Assembly (NCBI GenBank): GCA_903851415.1
Contig: CAINOE010000116.1
Span: 24,711 to 88,710 of the forward strand
Source of the DNA: an uncultured Rhodopila sp.
GTDB taxonomy: Bacteria; Pseudomonadota; Alphaproteobacteria; Acetobacterales; Acetobacteraceae
Length of the DNA: 64,000 bases
Direction: 5' to 3'
A program made the position numbers and the translations under genes. Shown piece after piece: positions 8,827 through 17,421 of this stretch (positions are counted from its first letter, which is position 1; each line of letters opens with the position of its first letter). Below the pieces are notes generated by a model, which was not told the DNA's origin, did not search any database, and saw only the letters and a program-made list of their open reading frames with translations.

Positions 8827-9708
8827 ATGCGGGACGACGATCTCAGGGCTTCCAGCAATATCGACGATCGCCGCGGCCAGGGCGGGGGCGGCTTCCCGGG
8901 CGGCCGCGGCGGCCTGGGTCTCGGCACCATCGTCATCCTGACTTTGCTTGGCTGGCTTTTCGGGATCAATCCCGCCGTGCTGATCAACGGGGCGCAACTG
9001 GTGACCGGCGGTGGAGGCCCATCGGTCAGCCAGGGCACCGGACAGAGCGGCGCTCCGGACGACAAGCAGGGAATTTTCGTCGCCAAGGTGCTCGGCGAGA
9101 CCGAGGACGTCTGGTCGCAGATGCTTCCGCAGCAGGCCAACATCGCCTATCAGAAGCCGATTCTTGTCCTGTTTTCCGGAGCCACGGGTTCGGCGTGCGG
9201 GACGGCGCGTTCGGCCATGGGGCCGTTCTACTGTCCCAACGACCGCAAGGTCTATCTCGACACGTTGTTCTTCCAGGACATGCAGCGCCGCATGGGCGGC
9301 GGCGGAGACTTCGCCTACGCCTATGTCATCGCGCACGAGATCGGGCATCACGTGCAGAACCTGCTGGGCATCCTGCCCAAGGTGCAGGCGATGCAGAACA
9401 GCGCGCGCGACGACGCCACGGCGAACGCGATCTCCGTGCGGACCGAGCTGATGGCCGACTGCTTCGCCGGGCTGTGGGCGAACCGGATGAACCAGCGGCA
9501 CGCCAACATCGACGACTCCGACGTCCGCCAGGCGATAAACACGGCTGCCGCCATCGGCGATGATCGCCTCCAGAGGCAGTCGCGCGGGATGGCGGTCCCC
9601 GACAGCTTCACCCATGGCTCCTCGGCACAGCGGGTGCGGTGGCTGACCATCGGTTTGCGCGGCGGCAGCCTGAAGTCGTGCGACACATTCGCGGTTCAGG
9701 AGCCCTGA
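8827..9708 (+). CDS. Neutral zinc metallopeptidase, YpfJ family
   Basis: A 293-residue membrane-anchored protein. After a Gly/Arg-rich N-terminus a single transmembrane segment is seen (LGTIVILTLLGWLFGINPAV). The zincin motif HEIGHH lies in YVIAHEIGHHVQN and a downstream Glu/Asp region (RTELMADCFAGLWA) supplies the third ligand, as expected for this family (HEXXH plus E). CGTARSAMGPFYCPND is a conserved family segment. The ATG at 8827 is preceded by GGGGGAACGGTG. Function in the family is not well defined. Confidence 0.9.
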   Translation: MRDDDLRASSNIDDRRGQGGGGFPGGRGGLGLGTIVILTLLGWLFGINPAVLINGAQLVTGGGGPSVSQGTGQSGAPDDKQGIFVAKVLGETEDVWSQMLPQQANIAYQKPILVLFSGATGSACGTARSAMGPFYCPNDRKVYLDTLFFQDMQRRMGGGGDFAYAYVIAHEIGHHVQNLLGILPKVQAMQNSARDDATANAISVRTELMADCFAGLWANRMNQRHANIDDSDVRQAINTAAAIGDDRLQRQSRGMAVPDSFTHGSSAQRVRWLTIGLRGGSLKSCDTFAVQEP

Positions 9709-9945
9709 TTGCCGGCGAGCGGGATGGCCCATTCCGGACAGGGGCTGATCTGAGCCTGCCGCGGCGGCGCGTCATCATCGGGTATTGTTTCGAAAAGGGG
9801 GCGCCCGATCCCCCTGTGCCACAATGATGCCCCGGCGTTTCCCTTGATCGGCCACTGCGCGAAAATAGCGTCTGGATGTGCCCGGGGGCACAGTAAACGC
9901 CGCCCCTGTGAAGGCATGGTCGCGATCTGGAAACGGAGGCTTGCC

Positions 9946-10026
9946 ATGCGCGCTTATCTGAAAGCGGCTGTCCTGATCGTCACGCTGCTGGGAACCTACC
10001 TCGCTTTGCTTCCCCTGGCGGCGTAG
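9946..10026 (+). CDS. Possible 26-residue single-span membrane peptide
   Basis: An ATG with CGGAGG six bases upstream begins a 26-residue reading frame whose translation is one hydrophobic helix (AAVLIVTLLGTYLALLPLA) preceded by a basic residue. The good ribosome binding site and the membrane-peptide composition argue for a real small protein; its shortness means it could still be chance. It sits in the gap between the metallopeptidase gene and the convergent DUF3597 gene. Confidence 0.4.
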   Translation: MRAYLKAAVLIVTLLGTYLALLPLAA

Positions 10027-10088
10027 CGATGACCGAAGCAGCAAACAGCGCAGCCAGCACCCCGGCTGCGCTGTCCACAGGTTGCGGG

Positions 10089-10481
10089 CTAAGCGTGCCG
10101 CTTCAGGCTATCGGGCACTTTTCCGCCGTTTTCGGCCAGCTTTTGCATCACGCCGGCATGCAGGGCGATGTTCTCCTCGGCAGTGCCGTCGGCGCCGACG
10201 TGAATGTTCAGCTCGTTGGCGAGCTCCTTCCGCGCGGCGAGGCTGGAATCCAGATCGAGCAGTTTCAGCAGGTCGACGATGGACGTCGTCCAGTTGCCGC
10301 CGCCACCCTTCTGCGATGCCAACTGGGTGAGCACCTGCTCGACATCAACCGATCCGGCGGGCGGCGCGGTCGGGCTGCCGGTCGCCGCGGCAGCGCCGGG
10401 CGCCGCAACGGTCCCGTCGGCTGCCTGAGCCGCAGCCGCCGGATGAAATACTTTTTCCAAAATCGAACCAAAAATGCTCAT
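10089..10481 (-). CDS. DUF3597 family protein
   Basis: A 130-residue soluble protein. The N-terminus MSIFGSILEKVF, an Ala/Pro/Thr-rich linker (about 15-45), and a C-terminal helical domain (VDVEQVLTQLASQKGGGGNWTTSIVDLLKLLDLDSSLAARKELANEL) fit DUF3597. The C-terminal domain resembles small LysM-less peptidoglycan-associated helical domains, but no activity is established. It is read toward the metallopeptidase gene and away from the second response regulator. Confidence 0.85.
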   Translation of the reverse strand: MSIFGSILEKVFHPAAAAQAADGTVAAPGAAAATGSPTAPPAGSVDVEQVLTQLASQKGGGGNWTTSIVDLLKLLDLDSSLAARKELANELNIHVGADGTAEENIALHAGVMQKLAENGGKVPDSLKRHA

Positions 10482-10689
10482 CTGCTTCTCCCTGTCGTTG
10501 CGTGCGATTGTATCGATAAGCGGCTCGGGTTGCTTTCACGAGTGTGCAGGCGCGGCACCAACTACTTTACGATGAAGAATTCCGCGATGCGTTAACCACC
10601 TGTTAACGATTTTGTTAGACTGATCGCCGAACAAGAGAGATCACAACAAATTGTTTCGAAATGTCTTTATCGAGACGATTTTCTTTGCA

Positions 10690-10695
10690 TATAAT
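10690..10695 (+). promoter_or_regulatory. Probable -10 box of the second OmpR regulator
   Basis: TATAAT lies 66 bases before the start codon at 10761 in a markedly AT-rich tract (about 10590-10745). The -35 region is weak (TTATCG at 17-base spacing). The 5' leader would be about 60 bases. Confidence 0.4.
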
Positions 10696-10760
10696 TACTT
10701 AGTGCGATACGCGTATAAGACGCTTTACAACATTGCTGACGTACCGAAGGGAACCCACAT

Positions 10761-11504
10761 ATGTCTGCCGTTCGACCTATCCTTATTGTGGAAGACGACG
10801 ATGCCGTTCGGCAGATGCTGGTCGAGCACGTTGCGGCAACCGGCTTATTCCATTCTGTAGAAGCATCGACCCTCAGCGAGGCCAGCCGGCACCTCGACGC
10901 GGCCGAATCGCGGTTCGATTCCATTATTTTGGACATCAACCTGCCGGACGGCGACGGGCGCGATTTCTGCGCCAAGATGCGCCGCCAGGGCCACCGGATG
11001 CCGATCATCATGCTGACCGGCGCGGCGAATGAGGAAGATGTGGTCCTCGGGCTGGATTCGGGCGCCAACGACTACGTCGCCAAGCCGTTCCGCGCCAGCG
11101 AGTTGCTCGCCCGGTTGAATGCCCAGCTACGTACCTTCGACAGCAGCGAGGATGCGGTCTTCACGATCGGACCGTACACCTTCCGTCCGGCGGCGAAGCT
11201 TCTGGTGCGAACCGACAAAAATCAGAAAATCCGCCTGACCGGGAAGGAGGTTGCGATCCTCAAATACCTTTACCGCGCAGGCGATCGCGTGACCTCGCGT
11301 CAGGTGCTGCTGAACGAAGTCTGGGGCTACAACGCCGGGGTGACGACCCACACGCTGGAAACCCACATCTACCGCCTGCGCCAGAAGATCGAAGTGGACC
11401 CGAGCGACTTCAGCATTCTGCTGACCGTGCCCGGCGGCTACCGGCTGAACGCAGCCGCCGATGTCGGAGAAGGAACCACGGCGGGCCGCCCGCTGACGTC
11501 CTGA
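10761..11504 (+). CDS. OmpR/PhoB-family response regulator (paralogue)
   Basis: A 247-residue response regulator with receiver (acidic pocket VEDDD, Asp58 in LDINLPDGDG, Lys in AKPF) and winged-helix output domain (LTGKEVAILKYLYR, THTLETHIYRLRQKIE). AAGGG precedes the ATG by nine bases. It is a close paralogue of the regulator at 1621-2358; SEDAVFTIGPYTFRPAAKLL and VLLNEVWGYNA are identical in both. Again no kinase gene is adjacent. A near-identical recognition helix suggests that both may bind related DNA sites. Confidence 0.93.
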   Translation: MSAVRPILIVEDDDAVRQMLVEHVAATGLFHSVEASTLSEASRHLDAAESRFDSIILDINLPDGDGRDFCAKMRRQGHRMPIIMLTGAANEEDVVLGLDSGANDYVAKPFRASELLARLNAQLRTFDSSEDAVFTIGPYTFRPAAKLLVRTDKNQKIRLTGKEVAILKYLYRAGDRVTSRQVLLNEVWGYNAGVTTHTLETHIYRLRQKIEVDPSDFSILLTVPGGYRLNAAADVGEGTTAGRPLTS

Positions 11505-11507
11505 GGT

Positions 11508-11855
11508 TCAGGTCAGGCCGCTGCACGAACTCGGCCAGCGTGTTGCCCGGATGTGCGTCTGGGCAACCCGCCGGGACGGCTCCAGCGCCTCCAACGCCTC
11601 AAGCGCGTCGACGACCGAAGAAAAACGCAGGCTGCGGCCGATCAATGGCTGTATGACCACGCAATCGGCCTCGCGCCACATGACCCAGCGGCAGAAGCCC
11701 GTGTCGGCGGCGAGGATAGCCAGGACTTCCTCGTAGTCCTCGGTGTCCGTGCCGTAATCCAGGTGGACGGCCATCCGCATCGACTGTGCCTCCGACCATC
11801 CTCCGACCAGCAGCAAGTCGGCGATGCGAAACGATAAACCCTTCACCGTGTTCAT
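11508..11855 (-). CDS. Hypothetical protein, 115 residues
   Basis: I do not recognise this protein. It starts MNTVKGLSFRIADLLLVGGWSEAQSMRMAVHLD and has a moderately acidic middle (DYGTDTEDYEEVLAILAADTGFCRWVMW). No signal peptide or membrane segment. It ends three bases beyond the stop of the convergent response-regulator gene. An in-frame ATG at 11927 would add 24 residues of arginine-rich sequence with little protein-like character, so the shorter start is preferred. Confidence 0.55.
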   Translation of the reverse strand: MNTVKGLSFRIADLLLVGGWSEAQSMRMAVHLDYGTDTEDYEEVLAILAADTGFCRWVMWREADCVVIQPLIGRSLRFSSVVDALEALEALEPSRRVAQTHIRATRWPSSCSGLT

Positions 11856-12108
11856 GATGCCCTCGGCTCGTTGATTGCGGCCGGACATTAGGCCGCGGGC
11901 CTGAGGCGCCGCTGTGACCCGCGCCACTGTTCAGGTCTTTTGTTTTGGCTCTCGTGCCGGAGCTTGTCGGCCTTTGCGCGGCGGGCACCGGCACGTCACC
12001 GCGTCATGGCGTGCGCCGCTGTTCTGCAACATCCGCCGGCGGCCTTGGCCGGGTCTTGGAGCGAGCTGGTCAAACGCAGTAGAAAGCCTGCGAGTGAAGG
12101 AGGCGGCC

Positions 12109-12348
12109 ATGGCGAAAATTCACTACCAGGTTGTCCAGCACGATGGCGGTTGGGCCTATAAGCTGGAGAATGTGTTTTCGGAACCGTTCCGCACACGGGC
12201 AGCAGCGCTGGCCGCGGCGAGGCGGGTCGCCGCGGAGCAGCACGTGCCGGGCGACGCGACACAGATCGAGTATCAGGACGAACACGGGAAGTGGCATACG
12301 GAAATGTCGGAGGGCACCGACCGCCCCGACGCCGACGTCATCACCTGA
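12109..12348 (+). CDS. DUF2188-like small protein
   Basis: A 79-residue protein: MAKIHYQVVQHDGGWAYKLE, then a segment with basic and alanine residues (TRAAALAAARRVAAEQ) and IEYQDEHGKWHTE. The pattern of a short beta hairpin, an A-rich helix with aligned basic residues and a final hairpin is what DUF2188 proteins show. AAGGAGG lies five bases before the ATG, the best ribosome binding site in this area. Role unknown. Confidence 0.72.
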   Translation: MAKIHYQVVQHDGGWAYKLENVFSEPFRTRAAALAAARRVAAEQHVPGDATQIEYQDEHGKWHTEMSEGTDRPDADVIT

Positions 12349-12362
12349 TCGGCGCCGCGATC

Positions 12363-12665
12363 CTATTCCCGGAACGGGTTGAACGGTCTGACGAAATCCG
12401 CCTCATCCTGCGCGCCAATGGCCGGAGCGCCGATGGGAATAACGCCACCCGCCATCAAGGGTGCATTTGCGCTTCGGTCCCAGTCCGCATGCGGCGCCGA
12501 ATCGGTTTCCGGATCGGGCGCGGCGGTATCGAAGCGGGGGGACGTGATCAGGTCGATAATGACTGCCACCGCGACCTCCCGCGAGGCACCCGCCGCCACT
12601 GCCTCGTCCACGAGCGCCGTCAACCGGGGCAGCACGAAATCATGGACGGGTGAAGCGCTGCTCAT
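12363..12665 (-). CDS. Hypothetical protein, 100 residues
   Basis: Not recognised. MSSASPVHDFVLPRLTALVDEAVAAGASREVAVAVIIDLITSPRF forms a helical N-terminal half; the rest is Pro/Asp-rich and probably disordered, ending VRPFNPFRE. The start is the ATG at 12665; a longer frame reaches back to 12788 but crosses the ribosome binding site of the divergent proline-rich gene. It is convergent with the DUF2188-like gene. Confidence 0.55.
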   Translation of the reverse strand: MSSASPVHDFVLPRLTALVDEAVAAGASREVAVAVIIDLITSPRFDTAAPDPETDSAPHADWDRSANAPLMAGGVIPIGAPAIGAQDEADFVRPFNPFRE

Positions 12666-12786
12666 GCGGCCCTCGGTGCTGTTTCGGTCAGGCTCCAATC
12701 TGCGCCTTTCCCGGGAGGCGGGGAAGCTTTGCCTGCATCCCGCGGCGGCGGCGCGCGTTCTATCGCGGAACGCAGGAGGAGTGCCC

Positions 12787-12945
12787 ATGCCAATCCCACC
12801 GAACAGGCCGCCGGAGTCGCCGCCTCCCGCCCCACCGCCGGAGCAGGCGCCGGGCGGTCCGGCCGAGGACCCGACTCCCGGCCTGCCGCCGGAAATCCCC
12901 GACCCGGCGCCGTCGAGCGAACCGCCGGGACCGATTGTGGCGTAG
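12787..12945 (+). CDS. Proline-rich 52-residue protein
   Basis: AGGAGGA six bases before an ATG introduces MPIPPNRPPESPPPAPPPEQ and a further run of Pro/Glu-rich sequence ending PPGPIVA. About 40 percent of the residues are proline, so the protein should be disordered or polyproline-II. The strong ribosome binding site makes translation likely. Function unknown. Confidence 0.5.
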   Translation: MPIPPNRPPESPPPAPPPEQAPGGPAEDPTPGLPPEIPDPAPSSEPPGPIVA

Positions 12946-12986
12946 CGGTCAGTAGCCGGCGCCGCGGTCCACGCAATCGCACCGGC

Positions 12987-14372
12987 TCATCCCGCCGAAA
13001 ACAGCCAGAACAACCCGCCCGACAACACGACCGTCGCGGGCAGCGTCGCCACCCAGGCGATGGCAATCTGCCAAACCACGCGCGACTGCACGCCGGCACC
13101 CGACCCTGCCATCGTCCCCGCCACTCCCGACGAGATGATGTGGGTCGTGCTGACCGGAAGCCCGGAGAAACCCGCCGTCCCGATCAGCGCCCCGCCCACC
13201 AGTTCGGCGGAGGCACCCTGAGCCGGCGTGAGGTGCCGGTTGCCGATACGCTCCCCGATCGTCGTGACAATGCGCTTATAGCCGATCATTGTACCCAGCC
13301 CCAGGCAGACGGCGCTCAGCAATCGGACCCATATCGGCGCATACTCGACCGCGCCATGCAGCGTATCGTGCAGCTTTTTGGCCGTCGCCTTATCCTCCGC
13401 CGTCGCTTCCCTGCTTTCGGAAACCGTCTTCAGCTCTGCGCTCACGTGATACACTGCGTCCCGCAATCCCGGCCGTTCCTGGTCAGGAATGCCGCTTAAC
13501 GCCTTCACCCCGCCGAGTTGCGCGGCCAGGCGCTGCGCGTCGCTGACGGCAATCCGCTTTTCATCGTCGCCGTATCGCTGGATCAGCGGCTGCGCCTGTT
13601 GCGCCGCCTGCACGAGTGCCGGCAGGCTGACTGAACCCGCCTCGGGGTTCAACGAAAACGCAGCCGGCATGATGCCGATGATCGTCAGCATGATCAGCCC
13701 GATGCTCTTCTGCCCGTCGTTCGATCCATGCGCGAAGCTGACCCCCGAGCATGTCAGGATCAGCAACCCCCGCACCCACCATGCCGGCCGCCGATCGGCT
13801 GTCGTAGGTTCGAATAGGGTGCGGTCGCGGATCACTGCGTTCAGCACCCGGAAAAGCAGCCCGGCCAGGAAGAATCCCAGCAGCGGCGAAATGAACAACG
13901 CCCGCAGAACCGACCAGACCTGCGACCAGTCCACGCCCTCGCCAAGGCCGCGCGATGCCGTGATCGAGTTGACAATCGCGACACCCATCAACGAACCGAT
14001 GATCGCATGGGAGCTGGAGCATGGTATGCCCATCCACCACGTCGCGACGTTCCAGATCAGCGACGATAGGAACAGCGCCAACAGCATGGCGATCGCCGGA
14101 TTGCCGTTGGGTGGCGTCAACACGTCGGGCGGCAGCAGCTCCACAAGGGTGAAGGCGACCGCGATGCCGCCCAATACAACCCCCAGGAAATTCAGCGTGC
14201 CGGACAGGATCACTGCCGGCACCGGCTTCAGGCTGTGGGTGTAGATCACGGTCGCGACCGCGTTGGCGGTGTCGTGGAAGCCGTTCGAGAATTCGAACGC
14301 CAGCACCAGAACAAAGCAGAAGACCAGGACCGCGAGCGCGATCGTCGAGGACGGAGCGATGGCTGCAAACAT
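12987..14372 (-). CDS. pitA: Low-affinity inorganic phosphate transporter (Pit family)
   Basis: A 461-residue inner-membrane phosphate (metal-phosphate) symporter. Pit family signatures are present in both repeated halves: FEFSNGFHDTANAVAT near 26-41 and the second GSNDGQKSIGL, with ten or so hydrophobic spans. A hydrophilic insertion of roughly 80 residues (about 245-330) separates the halves, as in proteobacterial Pit proteins. It stands alone; phosphate storage by the PPK2 enzyme 3 kb downstream could make use of imported phosphate. Confidence 0.93.
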   Translation of the reverse strand: MFAAIAPSSTIALAVLVFCFVLVLAFEFSNGFHDTANAVATVIYTHSLKPVPAVILSGTLNFLGVVLGGIAVAFTLVELLPPDVLTPPNGNPAIAMLLALFLSSLIWNVATWWMGIPCSSSHAIIGSLMGVAIVNSITASRGLGEGVDWSQVWSVLRALFISPLLGFFLAGLLFRVLNAVIRDRTLFEPTTADRRPAWWVRGLLILTCSGVSFAHGSNDGQKSIGLIMLTIIGIMPAAFSLNPEAGSVSLPALVQAAQQAQPLIQRYGDDEKRIAVSDAQRLAAQLGGVKALSGIPDQERPGLRDAVYHVSAELKTVSESREATAEDKATAKKLHDTLHGAVEYAPIWVRLLSAVCLGLGTMIGYKRIVTTIGERIGNRHLTPAQGASAELVGGALIGTAGFSGLPVSTTHIISSGVAGTMAGSGAGVQSRVVWQIAIAWVATLPATVVLSGGLFWLFSAG

Positions 14373-14525
14373 CGCGTGCCAACGGCTGGGACGGCCGCCG
14401 GTCGCCGCGTCATCGGAATTTCATGGCAAGCGGCGCCGGCCTGGCAGACATGGCGGGAAGTGACGGCCGGCTTTCCGCCGTCTCAATCCCGTCGCTCCAG
14501 CGCCGCCACTCCTCTATAAACCCCC

Positions 14526-15324
14526 ATGTCTTCAGACGATCCGATTCGGGGCATCGTGCTGGCGGTCGGCGCGATCGTCCTGTTCGGCTCCTCCGACACC
14601 ATCGCGAAATACCTCAGCGCCAGCCTGCCCATCACCGAATTCCTGTGGATCCGCTACGCGCTGTTCCTGGCGATGGCCATGGTCCTCGGCCGCCGCGTGG
14701 CCCGCCAACCGGTGCATCCGCGCAACCCCGGGCCTGTCGCCCATCCTGATCACCATCCTGTCGGTCCCGCTGCTGGGCGAAACCGTCAGTCTCCGCCGCT
14801 GGGCCGCCATCGGCGGCGGGTTGGTGGGCATGCTCGTCGTGGTGCGCCCCGGCCTCGGCGGCTTCCAGCCGGCATCGCTGTTCGGCGTCGGCGGCGCGTT
14901 CTGCTGGGCGCTGGCGCTGATCATCACCCGCAAGATCACCCTCTCGGACGCGCCGGAGACCACCGTGCTGTGGTCCGCTGCCATCGGCGCCGCCGTTCTG
15001 ACGGTACTGTTGCCGTTCGAGGCGGCCTGGCCAACCTGGTGGCAATTCGGGTTGGCCGTGCTGCTGGGGATGCTCGCGTCCCGCGGGCAGTGGGTTGTCA
15101 TCCTGGCCCACCGCCTGGCACCCGCCTCCCTGTTGGCGCCGTTCTTCTACACCCAGTTGATCTGGGTCAGCATCCTCGGCTTCCTGGTGTTCGGCAACCT
15201 GCCCGACCGGTGGACGCTGATGGGCGCCGGGATCATCATCGCGAGCGGGCTTTACACGGCACAGCGCGAGAGAATCCGCAGCCCTCGCACCGGATCAGTC
15301 GCCAAACCCCGCCCGGGCGTGTAG
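14526..15324 (+). pseudogene. EamA/DMT-family transporter, inactivated by internal deletion and frameshift
   Basis: The first 68 codons (MSSDDPIRGIVLAVGAIVLF... ending HPRNP at 14729) are the normal start of a drug/metabolite transporter with TM1 and TM2. From about 14731 the protein continues in another frame with GLSPILITILSVPLLGETVS and runs to a stop at 15324 with the second EamA repeat intact. Comparison with the family layout shows that roughly 50 residues (TM3 and most of TM4) are missing at the junction, and the frame is lost as well. Because sequence is missing and not merely shifted, a base-calling error is an unlikely explanation. Confidence 0.8.
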
Positions 15325-15418
15325 GGAATGCGCGCGATCCGATCCGGGTCGCCTGCCGCCCCTGTGTTCAGCGGCCCGCGGCATCACATATGGATGATCG
15401 AATTCTGGAGCCGGAGGC

Positions 15419-17107
15419 ATGGTGGATACCGAGACGACCGCGATAACGGAAGCCCCCCGCAATTTCATCCGCGACATCGTGCAGGATGATCTGGAGGCGG
15501 GGCGTGCCCGCGGCGTCGTGACCCGGTTCCCGCCGGAGCCGAACGGGTTCCTGCATCTCGGTCACGCCAAGTCGATCTGCCTGAACTTCGGCATCGCCCG
15601 CGAGTTCGGCGGACGCTGCCATCTGCGCTTCGACGACACCAACCCGGTGAAGGAGGAGCAGCTTTTCATCGACTCGATCCAGCAGGATGTCCGCTGGCTC
15701 GGCTTCGATTGGGGCGAGCACCTGTATTACGCCTCGGATTATTTCGAGCAGCTCTATGAATGGGCGGAGCATCTGGTGCGTACCGGCAGTGCCTATGTCG
15801 ACGACACGCCGCCCGAGGCGATGCGCGCCCAGCGCGGCACGCTGACCGAGCCGGGGCAGAACAGCCCGTTCCGCTATCGCCCGGTCGAGGAGAACCTGGA
15901 CCTGTTCCGCCGCATGCGCGCGGGCGAGTTCCCCAACGGCACCCGGGTGCTGCGCGCCAGGATCGACATGGCGGCGGGCAACATGAACCTGCGCGATCCG
16001 GTCCTGTACCGCATCCTGCACGCCGCGCATCCGCGCACCGGCGACGCCTGGTGCATCTACCCGACCTACGATTTCGCGCACGGCCAGTCGGATGCGATCG
16101 AGCATATCACGCACTCGGTGTGCACCCTGGAGTTTGAGGACCACCGGCCGCTGTACGACTGGCTGATCGAGCACCTGCCGGTGCCGTCACGCCCGCGGCA
16201 GTATGAGTTTGCCCGGCTGAACGTCACCTATACCATCCTGTCGAAGCGGCACCTGACCAGGCTGGTGACCGACGGCCATGTTACCGGCTGGGACGATCCG
16301 CGCATGCCGACGATCGCCGGGATCAGGCGGCGCGGCGTGCCGGCGGCGGCGCTGCGGGAGTTCGTCAGCCGCGTCGGTGTCGCCCGGGCCTACAGCACGG
16401 TGGACGTGGCGATGTTCGAATCCGCCATCCGCGACACGTTGAACCCGAGCGCTCCCCGGCGCATGGCGGTGCTGCGGCCGTTGAAGCTGATCATCGACAA
16501 CTACCCCGAGGGCCAGACCGAAACGCTCGAGGCGCGCGACCATCCCGACAACCCGGATGCCGGCTCGCGTCAGGTGACGTTCGGGCGGGAGATCTATGTC
16601 GAGCAGGACGATTTCCTTGAGCACCCGCCCAAGAAATTCTACCGGCTGTCACCCGGCAAGGAGGTGCGGCTGCGCTACGGCTATTTCGTCACCTGCCGAG
16701 AGGTGGTGAAGGACGCCGAGGGGCAGGTGGTGGCTCTGCGCTGCACCTATGACCCGGACTCGAAGGGCGGGAATGCGCCTGATGGACGGAAGGTGCAGGC
16801 CACCCTGCACTGGGTCGCGGCGGCGGATGCCGTGCCGGCTGAAATCCGGCTTTACACGCATCTGTTCAACCGTCCCGATCCGGGGGCGGACGGGGATGTG
16901 CTGGCGGACATCAATCCGGACTCGCTGGAGGTATTGACCGGCGCGCTGGTGGAGCCGGTGCTGGCGGATGCCGCGGTTGGCGAGGCGGTGCAGTTCGAGC
17001 GCACCGGGTATTTCGCTATCGACCCGGATTCGCGGCCCGGACAGCTTGTGTTCAACCGGACCGTGGGGCTGCGGGATACCTGGGCGAAGGTGAGCGCCAA
17101 GGGCTGA
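15419..17107 (+). CDS. glnS: Glutaminyl-tRNA synthetase
   Basis: Class Ic aminoacyl-tRNA synthetase that charges tRNA-Gln directly; 562 residues, the family length. The HIGH-type motif is FPPEPNGFLHLGHAKS (about residues 36-51), the KMSKS-equivalent is ILSKRHL, and GVTRFPPEPNG is typical of GlnRS. The C-terminal anticodon-binding beta barrels follow (KEVRLRYGYFVTCREVVKD, FERTGYFAIDPDS). Most alphaproteobacteria lack glnS and use GatCAB; its presence beside gatB in this window is informative. Confidence 0.96.
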   Translation: MVDTETTAITEAPRNFIRDIVQDDLEAGRARGVVTRFPPEPNGFLHLGHAKSICLNFGIAREFGGRCHLRFDDTNPVKEEQLFIDSIQQDVRWLGFDWGEHLYYASDYFEQLYEWAEHLVRTGSAYVDDTPPEAMRAQRGTLTEPGQNSPFRYRPVEENLDLFRRMRAGEFPNGTRVLRARIDMAAGNMNLRDPVLYRILHAAHPRTGDAWCIYPTYDFAHGQSDAIEHITHSVCTLEFEDHRPLYDWLIEHLPVPSRPRQYEFARLNVTYTILSKRHLTRLVTDGHVTGWDDPRMPTIAGIRRRGVPAAALREFVSRVGVARAYSTVDVAMFESAIRDTLNPSAPRRMAVLRPLKLIIDNYPEGQTETLEARDHPDNPDAGSRQVTFGREIYVEQDDFLEHPPKKFYRLSPGKEVRLRYGYFVTCREVVKDAEGQVVALRCTYDPDSKGGNAPDGRKVQATLHWVAAADAVPAEIRLYTHLFNRPDPGADGDVLADINPDSLEVLTGALVEPVLADAAVGEAVQFERTGYFAIDPDSRPGQLVFNRTVGLRDTWAKVSAKG

Positions 17108-17421
17108 GGGTGTTCGGATATCCGTTGTTTTGCTGCCGTTCGGGTGTGCCGCGGCTGGAGCTGACGCAGCCGCGGATTGCTCGTTCCTCGCGTCCGCGTG
17201 TCTTCGGCAGGGGATATCGGGCTTCCCTTCGCCGCCGTGAGTATTGGCGAAGATTGGCGGCAGTCTTTCTCCCTCCGTGGCCCTCGGGCTTCCTCCTCGC
17301 GGAAAAGCCTTGAAGCGATGCCCACCGGCCTGTCTCCTGACGCACCGTCCCCGAATGGCTTGCCGAAACAGCGGGTTCAGCGGTAGCAGGTAAGCGCTGA
17401 GAGGACGCGAGGGGCGCAGCA
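17108..17421. other. Intergenic region between glnS and the PPK2 gene
   Basis: No supported gene, RNA or repeat seen in this 314-base gap. The promoter of the PPK2 gene is expected here but no convincing boxes were found. Confidence 0.5.
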
